DNA of 64,000 nucleotides from JAURNZ01 sp036337715 (GCA_036337715.1 JAYZDS010000003.1:1-64000), one strand, 5' to 3'; shown: positions 44,429-53,665, counted from the stretch's first letter. The notes: generated from the sequence alone by a model not told the origin. Program-made: numbers and translations.

Positions 44429-45294
44429 TGAGTATATTAGTTGATAAAAATAGCCGCATAGTATGCCAAGGGTTTACAGGTTCACAAGGTACTTTACATT
44501 GTGAGCAAATGATAGCCTATGGTTCTAATGTTGTTGGTGGTGTTACCCCTGGGAAAGGTGGTCAAACACACCTTGATTTGCCAGTCTTTAATTCTGTCCA
44601 TGATGCTGTAAAAGAAGCTAAGGCGGATGTGTCAGTTTTATTTGTCCCTGCGCCTTTTTGTAGAGATTCTATTTCTGAAGCCATTGATGCAGGTATTAAG
44701 CTTATTGTTTGTATAACAGAAGGCATTCCTGTCATGGACATGTTGCCTATAAAAAAAGAACTTGATGCAAATGGTGTTTTAATGATCGGTCCAAATTGTC
44801 CTGGAATCATTACACCTGAAGAATGTAAGATAGGCATCATGCCAGGTTCTATTCATAAAAAGGGTAATGTTGGTATTGTATCGCGATCTGGGACATTAAC
44901 GTATGAAGCTGTATATCAAACAACGAATCTCGGTATGGGTCAAAGTACATGTGTTGGTATAGGTGGTGACCCTATTCCTGGTATGAACTTTATTGATGTT
45001 TTGAAACGCTTTGAAAAAGATGACCAAACAAAATCAATCATCATGGTTGGTGAAATTGGTGGTGAGGCTGAGGAAGAAGCAGCTGAATACATCGCCAAGC
45101 ATATTTCTAAACCTGTGGTTGCATACATTGCAGGTGTGACTGCCCCGCCAGGAAAGCGTATGGGCCATGCAGGTGCCATTATATCTGGTGGGAAAGGGAC
45201 TGCTGCGGGTAAGTACGCTGCCCTTGAAAAAGCAGGTGTTAGCATCATCAATAACCCAGCACACATAGGTAAGGCTTTAGAAGATGTGCTTTAA
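44428..45294 (+). CDS. sucD: Succinyl-CoA synthetase alpha subunit
   Basis: CoA-binding subunit with the phosphorylated His. The 288-residue protein begins MSILVDKNSRIVCQGFTG and contains GGVTPGKGGQTHLDLPV, IGPNCPGIITPEECKIGIMPG, and GKRMGHAGAIISGGKGTA with the active-site His in GHAGA. Directly coupled to sucC (TAATG) and overlapping the FKBP gene by 11 bases. Confidence 0.96.
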   Translation: MSILVDKNSRIVCQGFTGSQGTLHCEQMIAYGSNVVGGVTPGKGGQTHLDLPVFNSVHDAVKEAKADVSVLFVPAPFCRDSISEAIDAGIKLIVCITEGIPVMDMLPIKKELDANGVLMIGPNCPGIITPEECKIGIMPGSIHKKGNVGIVSRSGTLTYEAVYQTTNLGMGQSTCVGIGGDPIPGMNFIDVLKRFEKDDQTKSIIMVGEIGGEAEEEAAEYIAKHISKPVVAYIAGVTAPPGKRMGHAGAIISGGKGTAAGKYAALEKAGVSIINNPAHIGKALEDVL

Positions 45295-45730
45295 AAAGAT
45301 TTTAGTGATGTTACTCATGACATCATCAATTTATTCAACGGAGATTAATATGGAAACGCAAGCATTTTTAGATGATTATAAAAAACAAGAACAAGTCCAA
45401 ACAACGCCAAGTGGTATTGTTTATCGTTTAATTGAAAAGGGTGAAGGTAAAGTTTCGCCTAATGCAAATCAAACAGTGACAGTTCATTATGAAGGTAAAC
45501 TCATTAACGGTGAAGTCTTTGATAGTTCATATCAAAGAGGTACGCCAGCAAAATTTGGTTTAAATCAAGTAATTCCAGGTTGGACTGAAGGATTACAATT
45601 AATGCATGAAGGCGATACTATGGAATTGGTTATCCCACCTGAGCTTGCTTATGGGCCTCAAGGCATAAATGGTGTTATCCCAGGCAACAGTACTTTAGTT
45701 TTCAAAGTCAATTTGATTGAAATTCAGTAA
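45284..45730 (+). CDS. Exported FKBP-type peptidyl-prolyl isomerase
   Basis: A 148-residue isomerase. An N-terminal signal sequence (MCFKKILVMLLMTSSIYS) predicts export to the periplasm. The rest is a single FKBP domain: VTVHYEGKLINGEVFDSSYQ, VIPGWTEGLQLMHEGDTMELVIPPELAYG and GNSTLVFKVNLIEI, with the usual aromatic pocket residues. It resembles the C-terminal domain of Mip/FklB, but the long N-terminal dimerisation helix is reduced to about 20 residues. The start overlaps sucD by 11 bases, so it is cotranscribed with the TCA genes. The 3' end overlaps convergent plsY by 23 bases. Mip proteins aid intracellular growth in Legionella; a similar role here is unproven. Confidence 0.85.
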   Translation: MCFKKILVMLLMTSSIYSTEINMETQAFLDDYKKQEQVQTTPSGIVYRLIEKGEGKVSPNANQTVTVHYEGKLINGEVFDSSYQRGTPAKFGLNQVIPGWTEGLQLMHEGDTMELVIPPELAYGPQGINGVIPGNSTLVFKVNLIEIQ

Positions 45731-46268
45731 AAGCATCTATAATATTAATCCTATGTTTAAATAGGCATAGGATTAGTATTATTTGTATACATGCTATATC
45801 CATATTAATCGGATATAAAAAGCTGCAAACAAAACACATAAACATTGCTATTGATGCTGATATACCTGAGGTATTAGTGAATTTATAACTAATTAACCAA
45901 CTAGTAATTGCTGTCAAAAATAAAAAATAGTTATAAAGAAAAAGTAACATAATAGTACAAGCAATGCCTTTTCCTCCTTTGTATGGATTTTGAATTGGGA
46001 ATAAATGACCCAAGGTACCAAGTGACATTAAAAGGACATTGAATTTTCCATGATGAAAATAATAGTAACCTATAACATTAATAATAAATATTTTTAAAAC
46101 ATCAAAAAAAAATGTAGTCATACCCAACTGCCAGCCGTGTAAACGCCACATGTTTGTAGCACCAACATTTTTCGAGCCTGCATTTCTTGGGTCATTGATT
46201 TTTAAAAACTTACTTATTAAAACCCCTGAATGAATGCCGCCAATTAAATATGCTATAAAATAAACCAT
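45708..46268 (-). CDS. plsY: Glycerol-3-phosphate acyltransferase PlsY
   Basis: Inner-membrane enzyme that acylates glycerol 3-phosphate from acyl-phosphate made by PlsX, starting phospholipid synthesis. The 186-residue protein has about five helices and the motifs of the family: GSKNVGATNMWR near residues 30-41 (usually GSGNPGATNVLR), LGHLFPIQNPYKGGKGIA near 85-102, and the C-terminal KHRINI. The changed residues in the first motif are minor. plsX is present at about 52 kb, completing the PlsX/Y route. Confidence 0.87.
   Translation of the reverse strand: MVYFIAYLIGGIHSGVLISKFLKINDPRNAGSKNVGATNMWRLHGWQLGMTTFFFDVLKIFIINVIGYYYFHHGKFNVLLMSLGTLGHLFPIQNPYKGGKGIACTIMLLFLYNYFLFLTAITSWLISYKFTNTSGISASIAMFMCFVCSFLYPINMDIACIQIILILCLFKHRINIIDAFTEFQSN
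45741..45780 (+). terminator. Strong hairpin after the suc-FKBP operon, inside the plsY 3' end
   Basis: AATATTAATCCTATG, a 10-base loop, CATAGGATTAGTATT: a 15-pair stem with one G-T pair, beginning 11 bases after the FKBP stop. It is followed by ATTTGT rather than a pure T-run, so it may end transcription only partly or protect the 3' end of the mRNA. It overlaps the last codons of the convergent plsY gene (ILILCLFKHRINI). Confidence 0.55.
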
Positions 46269-46348
46269 TTTTTGAAATTAACACAGTTTATATGCTCTAT
46301 GCAAATATATGATGTGCATTAATGTTAATCTTTGACTATATTATTATT

Positions 46349-46894
46349 ATGAAAGATAAAAAATTTATATGGCTTGATTTAGAGATGACTGGACTAGATC
46401 CTGAGAGGCATCACATTGTAGAAATTGCAAGCATCATTACCGACAGTGATTTCAAGGTGATTGAAGAAGGACCAAATTTAGTCGTTAGCCAACCTATGTC
46501 AGTCTTAGAAAGTTGCGATCCTATTGCTAGAAAAATGCATGAGAAATCTGGTTTATGGCAAGAAATACAGGCAAGTAATATAACTACAGAAGAAGCAGCA
46601 TTAAAAACTTTAGCATTTTTTAAAAAACACTTGCATCCAAATGAATCACCCATGTGTGGTAATACCATTTCTCAAGATAGACGTTTTTTATTAAAATATA
46701 TGCCTGAAGTCGAGGCTTTTTTTCACTATAGGCACTTAGATGTCTCTTCATTTAAAATTCTATATGATACATTGTATCCTCACGCTGAATCTTTCTCATA
46801 TGGAAAAATGAATAATCATCGTGCTAAGGATGATATTTATGAGTCAGTTGCTGAGTTAGATTTTTATAAAAAATATATGTTATTACCAAACTAA
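46349..46894 (+). CDS. orn: Oligoribonuclease
   Basis: Degrades two- to five-nucleotide RNA fragments and linear cyclic-dinucleotide products. An earlier ATG at 46322 adds nine hydrophobic residues (MLIFDYIII) not typical of the family; starting at 46349 (MKDKKFIWLDLEMTG) gives 181 residues, the length of E. coli Orn. DEDDh exonuclease residues are seen in WLDLEMTGLD, in GNTISQDRRFL and in HRAKDDIYESVAEL. The stop shares one base with the nnr start. Confidence 0.93.
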   Translation: MKDKKFIWLDLEMTGLDPERHHIVEIASIITDSDFKVIEEGPNLVVSQPMSVLESCDPIARKMHEKSGLWQEIQASNITTEEAALKTLAFFKKHLHPNESPMCGNTISQDRRFLLKYMPEVEAFFHYRHLDVSSFKILYDTLYPHAESFSYGKMNNHRAKDDIYESVAELDFYKKYMLLPN

Positions 46895-48285
46895 TGCACC
46901 ATTTACTATCAAGACAGCATACTTATGATTTAGAAGAAAAAATTACTCATTCACAAAGTATTACGCTTGAACAATTGATGATAGAGGCTGGTGCATCAAT
47001 TTGGCATCAAAGTATCCATCATTATGGCGCGATGCCAAAAACCGTTTGTATATTTTTAGGCTCTGGTAATAATGCGGGTGATGCATTAATCTTTGCACTG
47101 CATGCAATTAAACAAGGTGTTAATGTTGAATTGATTCAAGTCTCACCACCTAAATCTAATTTATTGAAGCATGTGATTAGAAACAATCCAAAATTAAAGC
47201 AACTATTTTTGGAAAAGCCTTCTATGAATCATTATGACATAATCATTGATGGTATGTTTGGAATTGGTTACAAACTTCAGCAAAATGAAAAGATGAATCA
47301 TTGGATTAATATTTTTAATCAATTAAATGGTTTTAAGATTGCCGTTGATATTCCATCAGGAATAGATGCAAACAGCGGTTATGCTTACCAGTATTGTATT
47401 GTTGATATGACAATTACATTTTTTGCAAAAAAAATAGGCCATTTATTTTCATTTGGTAAATCAGCTCAAAGAAAAATAATTATTTCATTGAAGCATTATT
47501 TTGATAATCAATATGGTTACAATGAAATTTCTTATGTGAAACTAGAAGATAGGGTAGCGCATGTTCATAAGTATCAATGTGGCAACGTGTCTGTCATTGG
47601 TGGCTCTCAAGGCATGGAGGGCGCTGGTTTACTATCTGCCTTAGCTGCATTAAGGTCAGGTGTCGGTTTGTCACAATATTATTTCTTGGGCAATTTAACA
47701 GCAAATGAAGAGCCCTCATTAATAACAGCAAAATTTGAAGCTGACTATATAAAAACATTTATAATGCAAAATACCGTTTGTGTGATAGGACCTGGTTTAA
47801 ATGAGGTTGATGCAAAGGAAGTAATTAGTCATTGCATCAATAGAGATTTAATTATGGTTTTAGATGCAGGTATTTTGAGTGTTTTGCCTGAGAATTATGA
47901 CTTTAATAATACTTGTGTTTTAACACCACATATTGGGGAAGCTGCAAAACTATTAAATGTTACCAATGAGTATGTTTTGGTTAACCCCATAGAGGCAGCT
48001 CTAAATTTAAATGAAAAATATCGTACCCCAATTATATTAAAGGGAGCTTCTTCGGTGATTGTTTATAACGGTATGATTTCTTTCATTACTAATGGTGATC
48101 CATGTTTAGCTACTGCTGGAAGTGGTGACGTACTCGCAGGAATTACGGCAGGATATATAGCTAGATATGGATTTTCAAAACAAGTTATTGAACAGGCTGT
48201 TTTTAAACATGCACAGTTAGGTAATTATTGGGCTAGAAATAAAAAAACAAATTTAATTGCAAGTGATTTACTCAAAGGTATATAA
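46894..48285 (+). CDS. nnr: Bifunctional NAD(P)H-hydrate epimerase/dehydratase
   Basis: Repairs hydrated NADH and NADPH. The N-terminal YjeF_N epimerase domain (about residues 1-210) has GSGNNAGDALIFALHAI, a variant of the usual GxGNNGGDG motif, and VDIPSGIDANSG. The C-terminal ADP-dependent dehydratase domain (about 220-463) has SVIGGSQGMEGAGLLSA, LTPHIGEAAKLL and NGDPCLATAGSGDVLAGITAG with the catalytic Asp. The length of 463 aa is a little short. Order orn-nnr-tsaE recalls E. coli orn-queG-nnr-tsaE-amiB-mutL with queG missing here. Confidence 0.92.
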   Translation: MHHLLSRQHTYDLEEKITHSQSITLEQLMIEAGASIWHQSIHHYGAMPKTVCIFLGSGNNAGDALIFALHAIKQGVNVELIQVSPPKSNLLKHVIRNNPKLKQLFLEKPSMNHYDIIIDGMFGIGYKLQQNEKMNHWINIFNQLNGFKIAVDIPSGIDANSGYAYQYCIVDMTITFFAKKIGHLFSFGKSAQRKIIISLKHYFDNQYGYNEISYVKLEDRVAHVHKYQCGNVSVIGGSQGMEGAGLLSALAALRSGVGLSQYYFLGNLTANEEPSLITAKFEADYIKTFIMQNTVCVIGPGLNEVDAKEVISHCINRDLIMVLDAGILSVLPENYDFNNTCVLTPHIGEAAKLLNVTNEYVLVNPIEAALNLNEKYRTPIILKGASSVIVYNGMISFITNGDPCLATAGSGDVLAGITAGYIARYGFSKQVIEQAVFKHAQLGNYWARNKKTNLIASDLLKGI

Positions 48286-48286
48286 G

Positions 48287-48700
48287 GTGACAAACTCAGT
48301 TAAACTATCAGAGTTAGATCAATGGACTACTAAACATAAAAAAATGTTTAATTTTGGTGACATAATATCTGTTAATGGTGAAATGGGTTATGGTAAAACA
48401 ACGGTCATACGTCATTTAATTAAATCGTTTGCTTCATCATTAGAAGCAACAAGCCCGACTTTTGGCTTAATGGATGTTCACGAGTTAGATGATAATTATT
48501 TCATCCTTCACATTGACGCGTACCGAATCAAAGATGCAACAGAGGTGTTTGGATTAGGCTTGGATCATTATGCACCAACAAAAACAATGATATTCATTGA
48601 ATGGTCTCAAAATATACCAAGTTATATTTTGAGACCCAATAAAGCTATTGATATTCAATTAACAGATCAAGTAAATACAAGAATCATAAATATTATTTAA
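48287..48700 (+). CDS. tsaE: tRNA threonylcarbamoyladenosine biosynthesis protein TsaE
   Basis: ATPase that works with TsaB and TsaD in making t6A at position 37 of tRNA. The frame is open back to a TTG at 48257 inside nnr. The GTG at 48287 is preferred because it follows the nnr stop by one base and has an AAAGG eight to nine bases before it. This gives 137 residues. Motifs: Walker A GEMGYGKTT, SPTFGLMDVHEL and IDAYRIKD near the middle, and FIEWSQNI. It converges with rne with a four-base overlap. Confidence 0.88.
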   Translation: MTNSVKLSELDQWTTKHKKMFNFGDIISVNGEMGYGKTTVIRHLIKSFASSLEATSPTFGLMDVHELDDNYFILHIDAYRIKDATEVFGLGLDHYAPTKTMIFIEWSQNIPSYILRPNKAIDIQLTDQVNTRIINII

Positions 48701-50454
48701 CTTGTTTTATTATCACGTTGTTGATGGTTAGGTTTGCGTCGTCTATTTTGCATATTACGAGTGCGTGAGTGACGCTTTTGTGGTGATTGTTTTTTATAAT
48801 TGTGATGACCTTTCTTTTGATCATTGTTTTTTGGCTCTTCTTTCTTAAATAAGTTTTTAAATAATCGACTTACTAAACCATCTGAGTTAGGGGCTGGTTT
48901 TTTATACAAATCTCTCTGAACTGCAGCAGGTTGTTGATAGCGTTTTTTATTTTTAGTTTCATGATCTGTGTTTGACATTTGTTTTTGTTCGTAGCTATGT
49001 CCCTCAGTCCTATTTGCACTTTTAATGATTTTAAATTCATATTTTTCGGTATCAAAATTGCCATTTGGTATAATTTGTATATCAGTTTGATATTCATTCT
49101 GTATGCGTTGAATGATTTCTCTGCATTCATTAAGTAAATAAGTCCCTACGTTGACAGAAGTTTGTAGTTGTATAATGGTTGTTAAAGCATCAGACGCCGT
49201 TGATTCAATCATTCTTAAAAGTAGAAAACAGTAGCTTTCTAATTGGCATTCACTTTTAACCATCATCACAGTATGGTTGCTTGATTTCAATCTTTGTCTT
49301 AATAATGAAAGACAGCCAGTAAGCGGGGAAATACTCTCTATTTTAATTTTGGCTCTATCACAGTAGAGTTTTCGTTTTGCATGTTCTTCAACTTTAGTAC
49401 GATTTTTCTTGTCAAGCATATCAATGAAGTCAATGACAATAATACCACCAATATCGCGAAGTCTTAATTGGGTTGACAGGATATCGATTGCCTCAAGATT
49501 CGTATGCAATGCAGTTGATTCAATATCCTCACCCTTTGTAGATTTAGCAGAGTTTACGTCAATTGCGGTTAATGCTTCAGTTGAATCTATGATAATTGCG
49601 CCACCAGATGGCAATTTGACTTGTCTATTAAATAAAGTTTTAACTTGATCTTCAATACCAAAATTTGTAAAAAGTGGTTTTTCTGAATCATATAATTCTA
49701 ATTTATCAGTTAAGCTTGGACGAGCAATATTTAAAAATCGTTTTACATTTTCAAAACCATCTTTGGTATCAATTAGAATTTTTTCTGTTTCCTGTTTGAG
49801 GTTGTCACGTAAAACTCTTGTTAATGTGTCAGACTCTTGGTGAATCAAAAAAGGCGAGGGATGGTTTTCGCTAGCTTCCTTTACCTGTTTCCAGTGATTT
49901 TCTAGTGATTGATAATCCCATTGTATGTCATTAAAGCTTTTACCAATACCTGCAGTTCTTACAATGATGCCAACTCCCTCAGGTATCTTAAGATCTGTTA
50001 AAATTTGCTTCATATCATTACGTTCTTTTTGGTCTGCTTGTTTGCTGATAGCAGTGGCTTTATTGCTATATGGCATATATACCAGATATGTTCCTGCAAT
50101 AGATAAAAAAGTAGTTAATGCTGCGCCTTTCTCGCCCCTTTCGTCCTTTTCAACTTGAACTAATATGGTCTGACCAACCGATAAAGATGAAGGGTCATAT
50201 TTGCCTTCCTCATTTCTTTTTAAGTAGTCAGAGTTAATTTCTTTAAAAGGTAAGAAGCCATTCCTATTTTCTCCGTAATCAACAAAAACAGCATTCAAGC
50301 TTGTTTCTATTTTTAAGATTTTTGCATTGTATATATTTCCTTTTAATCGATCGTTATTAGAGTAATCAATCTCTAGGTCTATTAATTTGTTTTGTGCTAT
50401 TGTAGCTATGCGCAGTTCTTCTTGCCAACGCGTATTGATAAGTATCATTCCCAT
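48697..50454 (-). CDS. rne: Ribonuclease E (short form lacking Zn-link cysteines)
   Basis: Endoribonuclease of mRNA decay and rRNA/tRNA processing. The 585-residue protein aligns with the N-terminal catalytic half of E. coli RNase E, starting MILINTRWQEELRIATI. It has the S1 domain (GNIYNAKILKIETSLNAVFVDYG), the 5'-sensor (IVRTAGIGKS) and the catalytic Asp residues in STEALTAIDVNSA and IGGIIVIDFIDM. The CPxC-type Zn-link motif that joins dimers into tetramers is absent: after RQRLKSSNHT the sequence runs VMMVKSECQLES. The tail from about 500 is a short basic, Arg/Lys/Gln-rich stretch instead of the 500-residue degradosome scaffold. Divergent from rluC, as in E. coli; RNase G is a less likely alternative. 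Confidence 0.87.
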   Translation of the reverse strand: MGMILINTRWQEELRIATIAQNKLIDLEIDYSNNDRLKGNIYNAKILKIETSLNAVFVDYGENRNGFLPFKEINSDYLKRNEEGKYDPSSLSVGQTILVQVEKDERGEKGAALTTFLSIAGTYLVYMPYSNKATAISKQADQKERNDMKQILTDLKIPEGVGIIVRTAGIGKSFNDIQWDYQSLENHWKQVKEASENHPSPFLIHQESDTLTRVLRDNLKQETEKILIDTKDGFENVKRFLNIARPSLTDKLELYDSEKPLFTNFGIEDQVKTLFNRQVKLPSGGAIIIDSTEALTAIDVNSAKSTKGEDIESTALHTNLEAIDILSTQLRLRDIGGIIVIDFIDMLDKKNRTKVEEHAKRKLYCDRAKIKIESISPLTGCLSLLRQRLKSSNHTVMMVKSECQLESYCFLLLRMIESTASDALTTIIQLQTSVNVGTYLLNECREIIQRIQNEYQTDIQIIPNGNFDTEKYEFKIIKSANRTEGHSYEQKQMSNTDHETKNKKRYQQPAAVQRDLYKKPAPNSDGLVSRLFKNLFKKEEPKNNDQKKGHHNYKKQSPQKRHSRTRNMQNRRRKPNHQQRDNKTS

Positions 50455-50607
50455 TTTTGCTCTCTTAATATAATGGTTAAAAATTAAATATTTTCATGTT
50501 ATGGTTGAATTCAATAAAGAATTACATGAAGCCTAAAAAAATTCTACTAATCTATGATATACTAAATTCGGATCAAAGTGAACGATTCTTAAGGATTTTA
50601 ACTACAT

Positions 50608-51507
50608 ATGAACAAATTAAAGATAACAGATGAATATGCTGGTAGAAGAGTAGATAGGGTAATTAAATTAATATTTCCAAGTATATCAAAAACACTTATA
50701 TTTAAATTAATAAGAAAAAAAAAGATTTGTGTAAATGGTGCTAGAACAACCCCAAATTACTTATTACAAATAGAAGATGTGTTATTTTTGCCTGAATTTG
50801 AAGAAAGTAAAGAACAAAAAAAAACCAAAAGTTCAACGTTTAAAAGAAACTTTACAATTCAAACACTTTATGAAGATGATGATCTTATCGTTATAGATAA
50901 AGAAAGCGGCATTGCGGTTCAGCCGGGTACAGGTGTTCATACTTCTTTGGTTGATATGTTAAATATATCATATGATTATAAAATATACCCTATACATAGA
51001 CTAGATAGAGGAACTTCAGGTTGTATTGTATTTGCAAAAAACTATCCTGCTGCAAGAAAATTATCTGATGATTTAAAAAATAAAAAAATACAAAAAAGTT
51101 ATTTGGCTGGTACTTTAGGTCAATGGCAAGAAACAATCAAAACGATTGATAATGCTAGCGAAGAGATTAAATCTCATGAATTATATAAATATTTTAATGA
51201 TAAAGAGGCAACAACTAAACTGATTAAATTTAAGGTGTTCGATCATTCGTCCATGGTGACATTAATGCCTGAAACTGGTAGAAAGCATCAATTAAGACTT
51301 CACCTATCAATGTTAGGTTATCCAATTTTGGGAGATGATAAATATGGTAATTTTGAAATCAATAAAAAAATAAAAGTCAAAAGGTTGATGCTTCACGCAA
51401 ATTACATCACTTTCAATCATCCTAAAACGAATGAATTAATGTCAATTGAGTCAAAATCATCGCAAACATTTGAACAAAGTATTAAATCACTGGACAAATT
51501 GTTATAA
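50608..51507 (+). CDS. rluC: Ribosomal large subunit pseudouridine synthase C
   Basis: Makes pseudouridines in 23S rRNA (955, 2504 and 2580 in E. coli). The 299-residue protein has an N-terminal S4-like RNA-binding domain (YAGRRVDRVIKLIFPSI to KKKICVNGARTTPNYLLQ, residues 9-50) and the RsuA/RluA catalytic core with HRLDRGTSGCIVFAK near 131-145, carrying the catalytic Asp. MPETGRKHQLRLHLSMLGYPILGD follows. The gene faces away from rne with 153 bases between, the conserved arrangement that supports RluC over its paralogues. Confidence 0.9.
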   Translation: MNKLKITDEYAGRRVDRVIKLIFPSISKTLIFKLIRKKKICVNGARTTPNYLLQIEDVLFLPEFEESKEQKKTKSSTFKRNFTIQTLYEDDDLIVIDKESGIAVQPGTGVHTSLVDMLNISYDYKIYPIHRLDRGTSGCIVFAKNYPAARKLSDDLKNKKIQKSYLAGTLGQWQETIKTIDNASEEIKSHELYKYFNDKEATTKLIKFKVFDHSSMVTLMPETGRKHQLRLHLSMLGYPILGDDKYGNFEINKKIKVKRLMLHANYITFNHPKTNELMSIESKSSQTFEQSIKSLDKLL

Positions 51508-51545
51508 ATTATGTAATTATATACTTTTTTTAATGGAGAAAAAAT

Positions 51546-51737
51546 ATGGCCGTACAAAAGAGTCGTGTGACACCTTCTCGTCGCGGACAAAGAAGATCTC
51601 ACAGCAATGTTAAAAAACCAACGCTTTCTGTTGATTTTGAAACAGGTGAAACTCATATAAGACACCACGTAACCGCAAATGGTTATTACCGTGGAAAAAA
51701 AGTTTTAGATACTGCTGAAGACCTTACTGAAGAATAA
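51546..51737 (+). CDS. rpmF: 50S ribosomal protein L32
   Basis: A small basic protein of the large subunit, 63 residues, with the usual start MAVQKSRVTPSRRGQRRSH and the THIRHHVTANGYYRGKKV segment. No zinc-binding Cys, as in other gammaproteobacterial L32. GGAG precedes the ATG. Its stop overlaps the plsX start by one base (TAATG). The DUF177 gene (yceD) usually before rpmF is missing. Confidence 0.95.
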   Translation: MAVQKSRVTPSRRGQRRSHSNVKKPTLSVDFETGETHIRHHVTANGYYRGKKVLDTAEDLTEE

Positions 51738-52747
51738 TGTCTAATGTTACAATTGCAATTGATGCGATGGGCGGAGATTTTGGTCCAGAGGTTACTGTAC
51801 CTAGTTCAAATAAATTTGCTTTAGCTCATCCAGATTGTAATTTTATCCTTTATGGTGATAAAAAAAAGATATCACCATTTGTGGATTCATCTATAAAGAA
51901 TATTCAAATTAAACATTGTTCCTCTGAAGTCTTAATGGGTGAAAAAATCAGTTCAGTGTTTAGAAAATTTAAATCTACCTCAATGGGCTGCTCGATCAGT
52001 GCTCAGTTAGAAAACCAGGTTTCAGCAACGGTTAGCGCTGGGAACACAGGTGCATTGATGGCAATATCATATAAATTACTAAAAACGATTGATGGTATAT
52101 TAAGACCAGCAATCATTTCAAGTTTGCCTACTAAATCAGCTAAGGATGTTTTTGTATTAGATCTTGGTGCTAATGTCACTTGTACAGTTGATAACATGAT
52201 TCAATTTGCTTTAATGGGTTCATTTGTTGCCAAAAGTAAGGGCATAACAAATCCAAGAATCGGTATATTAAATATTGGTGAGGAAAAAAATAAAGGTAGT
52301 TTATTGATCAAAGAAACCTATGAAGTGTTAGAAAAAATGCCTCTTAATTTTGTTGGGTTCATCGAGCCTACCAGATTATATTCTGACGAGGTTGATGTAG
52401 TTGTTTGTGATGGTTTTACCGGAAACATCTTATTAAAATCCTGTGAGGGTACATCAAGGTTTTTAAAGTATATTTACCAAGAAGCGTTAACTAGTTCTTT
52501 TTTTGGTTTGTTAATGTCTTTTTTCCTAAAAAAACACATTAAATCCAAGTTGAAGAAATATGATCCTAAATTTCGTAATGGCGCCATGTTTATTGGTTTA
52601 AATGGTATTGTTGTAAAAAGCCATGGAAGCGCCTGTGTGGATGGGTTCTATAATGCCATACAAATGGCATATGATTTATCGAATGCAAATTCAAATATTC
52701 AATTGAATCATCTTATTAATGAATTAGAGAAAAATTATGAGTATTAA
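51737..52747 (+). CDS. plsX: Phosphate acyltransferase PlsX
   Basis: Makes acyl-phosphate from acyl-ACP for PlsY. The 336-residue protein has the family start TIAIDAMGGDFGPEVTVP, VSAGNTGALMA near residues 98-108, VLDLGANV near 139, and VVCDGFTGNILLKSCEG near 219-235. Coupled with rpmF and overlapping fabH by 11 bases. The rpmF-plsX-fabH order is conserved widely. Confidence 0.95.
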   Translation: MSNVTIAIDAMGGDFGPEVTVPSSNKFALAHPDCNFILYGDKKKISPFVDSSIKNIQIKHCSSEVLMGEKISSVFRKFKSTSMGCSISAQLENQVSATVSAGNTGALMAISYKLLKTIDGILRPAIISSLPTKSAKDVFVLDLGANVTCTVDNMIQFALMGSFVAKSKGITNPRIGILNIGEEKNKGSLLIKETYEVLEKMPLNFVGFIEPTRLYSDEVDVVVCDGFTGNILLKSCEGTSRFLKYIYQEALTSSFFGLLMSFFLKKHIKSKLKKYDPKFRNGAMFIGLNGIVVKSHGSACVDGFYNAIQMAYDLSNANSNIQLNHLINELEKNYEY

Positions 52748-53654
52748 ATTAGTTGGTTGCCATTCTTATCTGCCAAAAAATAGATTAACCAATCATGACT
52801 TAACATCAATGGTAGAAACTTCAGAAGAATGGATTCTTAAACGAACTGGTATTAAAGAAAGATGTATTTCAGATACAACTGAATCAGTACTAGACCTTGC
52901 TGTAAAAGCTGCGAAGCCTTTAATGGATAAAAAGATTGATGCACTAATTGTGGCAACTTATTCTGCTGAGGAAAGAATGCCTAATCTTGCTTCTAAAGTT
53001 ATTAATGCGATTAATTTACCTGGTATCCCTGCATTCGATATTAATGTAGCTTGTTCTGGATTTGTATATGGGATGACCATTGCAAAAACCTTATTGGATT
53101 CAAATAAGTTTGAAAATATCATGGTGATTGGCGTTGATAAGAACTCAAAACACATTGACTGGACAGACAGAAATACATGTTGTTTGTTTGGTGATGGTGC
53201 GGGTGCGATTATTTTAAGTAAATGTGAAGAAAAAAAAGTTTTTGATTTTCATTTAGGCTGTGATGCAACTTATTGTGACGATCTAAAAACGGTCAAGAAT
53301 ACTCTAGGCGATGAATATCTCGAGATGAATGGAAAAAAAGTTTTTAAATTAGCTGTTAGCTATGGAGAAACATTATTAAAAAAAGCCATTGAAAAATTAC
53401 ATGGTGAATTGCCAGACTTCATTATATTTCATCAAGCTAATAAGCGTATCATTGATAGTATAATGAATGATTATGATATACCGAAAGAAAAAATAAGTTA
53501 TGCACTTGAATACCATGGTAATACCTCAGCTGCGTCAATACCTTTAGCATTGGATCTTGCTATTAAAAATAATGACGTAAGACCAGGAGATAAGGTGCTA
53601 ATGATTGCTTTTGGTGCTGGTTTTTCATGGGGAAGTATCTTATTTGAATATTAG
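52737..53654 (+). CDS. fabH: 3-oxoacyl-ACP synthase III (KASIII)
   Basis: Starts fatty-acid chains by condensing acetyl-CoA with malonyl-ACP. The 305-residue protein has the catalytic Cys106 in DINVACSGFVYG, His in FHQANKRII and Asn in YHGNTSAASIPLAL. Shorter than E. coli FabH (317) but complete. The next gene is fabG after 11 bases; fabD, which normally lies between, is missing. Confidence 0.95.
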   Translation: MSIKLVGCHSYLPKNRLTNHDLTSMVETSEEWILKRTGIKERCISDTTESVLDLAVKAAKPLMDKKIDALIVATYSAEERMPNLASKVINAINLPGIPAFDINVACSGFVYGMTIAKTLLDSNKFENIMVIGVDKNSKHIDWTDRNTCCLFGDGAGAIILSKCEEKKVFDFHLGCDATYCDDLKTVKNTLGDEYLEMNGKKVFKLAVSYGETLLKKAIEKLHGELPDFIIFHQANKRIIDSIMNDYDIPKEKISYALEYHGNTSAASIPLALDLAIKNNDVRPGDKVLMIAFGAGFSWGSILFEY

Positions 53655-53665
53655 GAGTCATTGAT

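Noticed and set aside
50455..50607. Attenuator or small RNA between rne and rluC
   Set aside because: In E. coli the rne leader is regulatory, but here the 153-base AT-rich region shows no clear stem or conserved element that I could identify; only a possible TATACT -10 box toward rluC.
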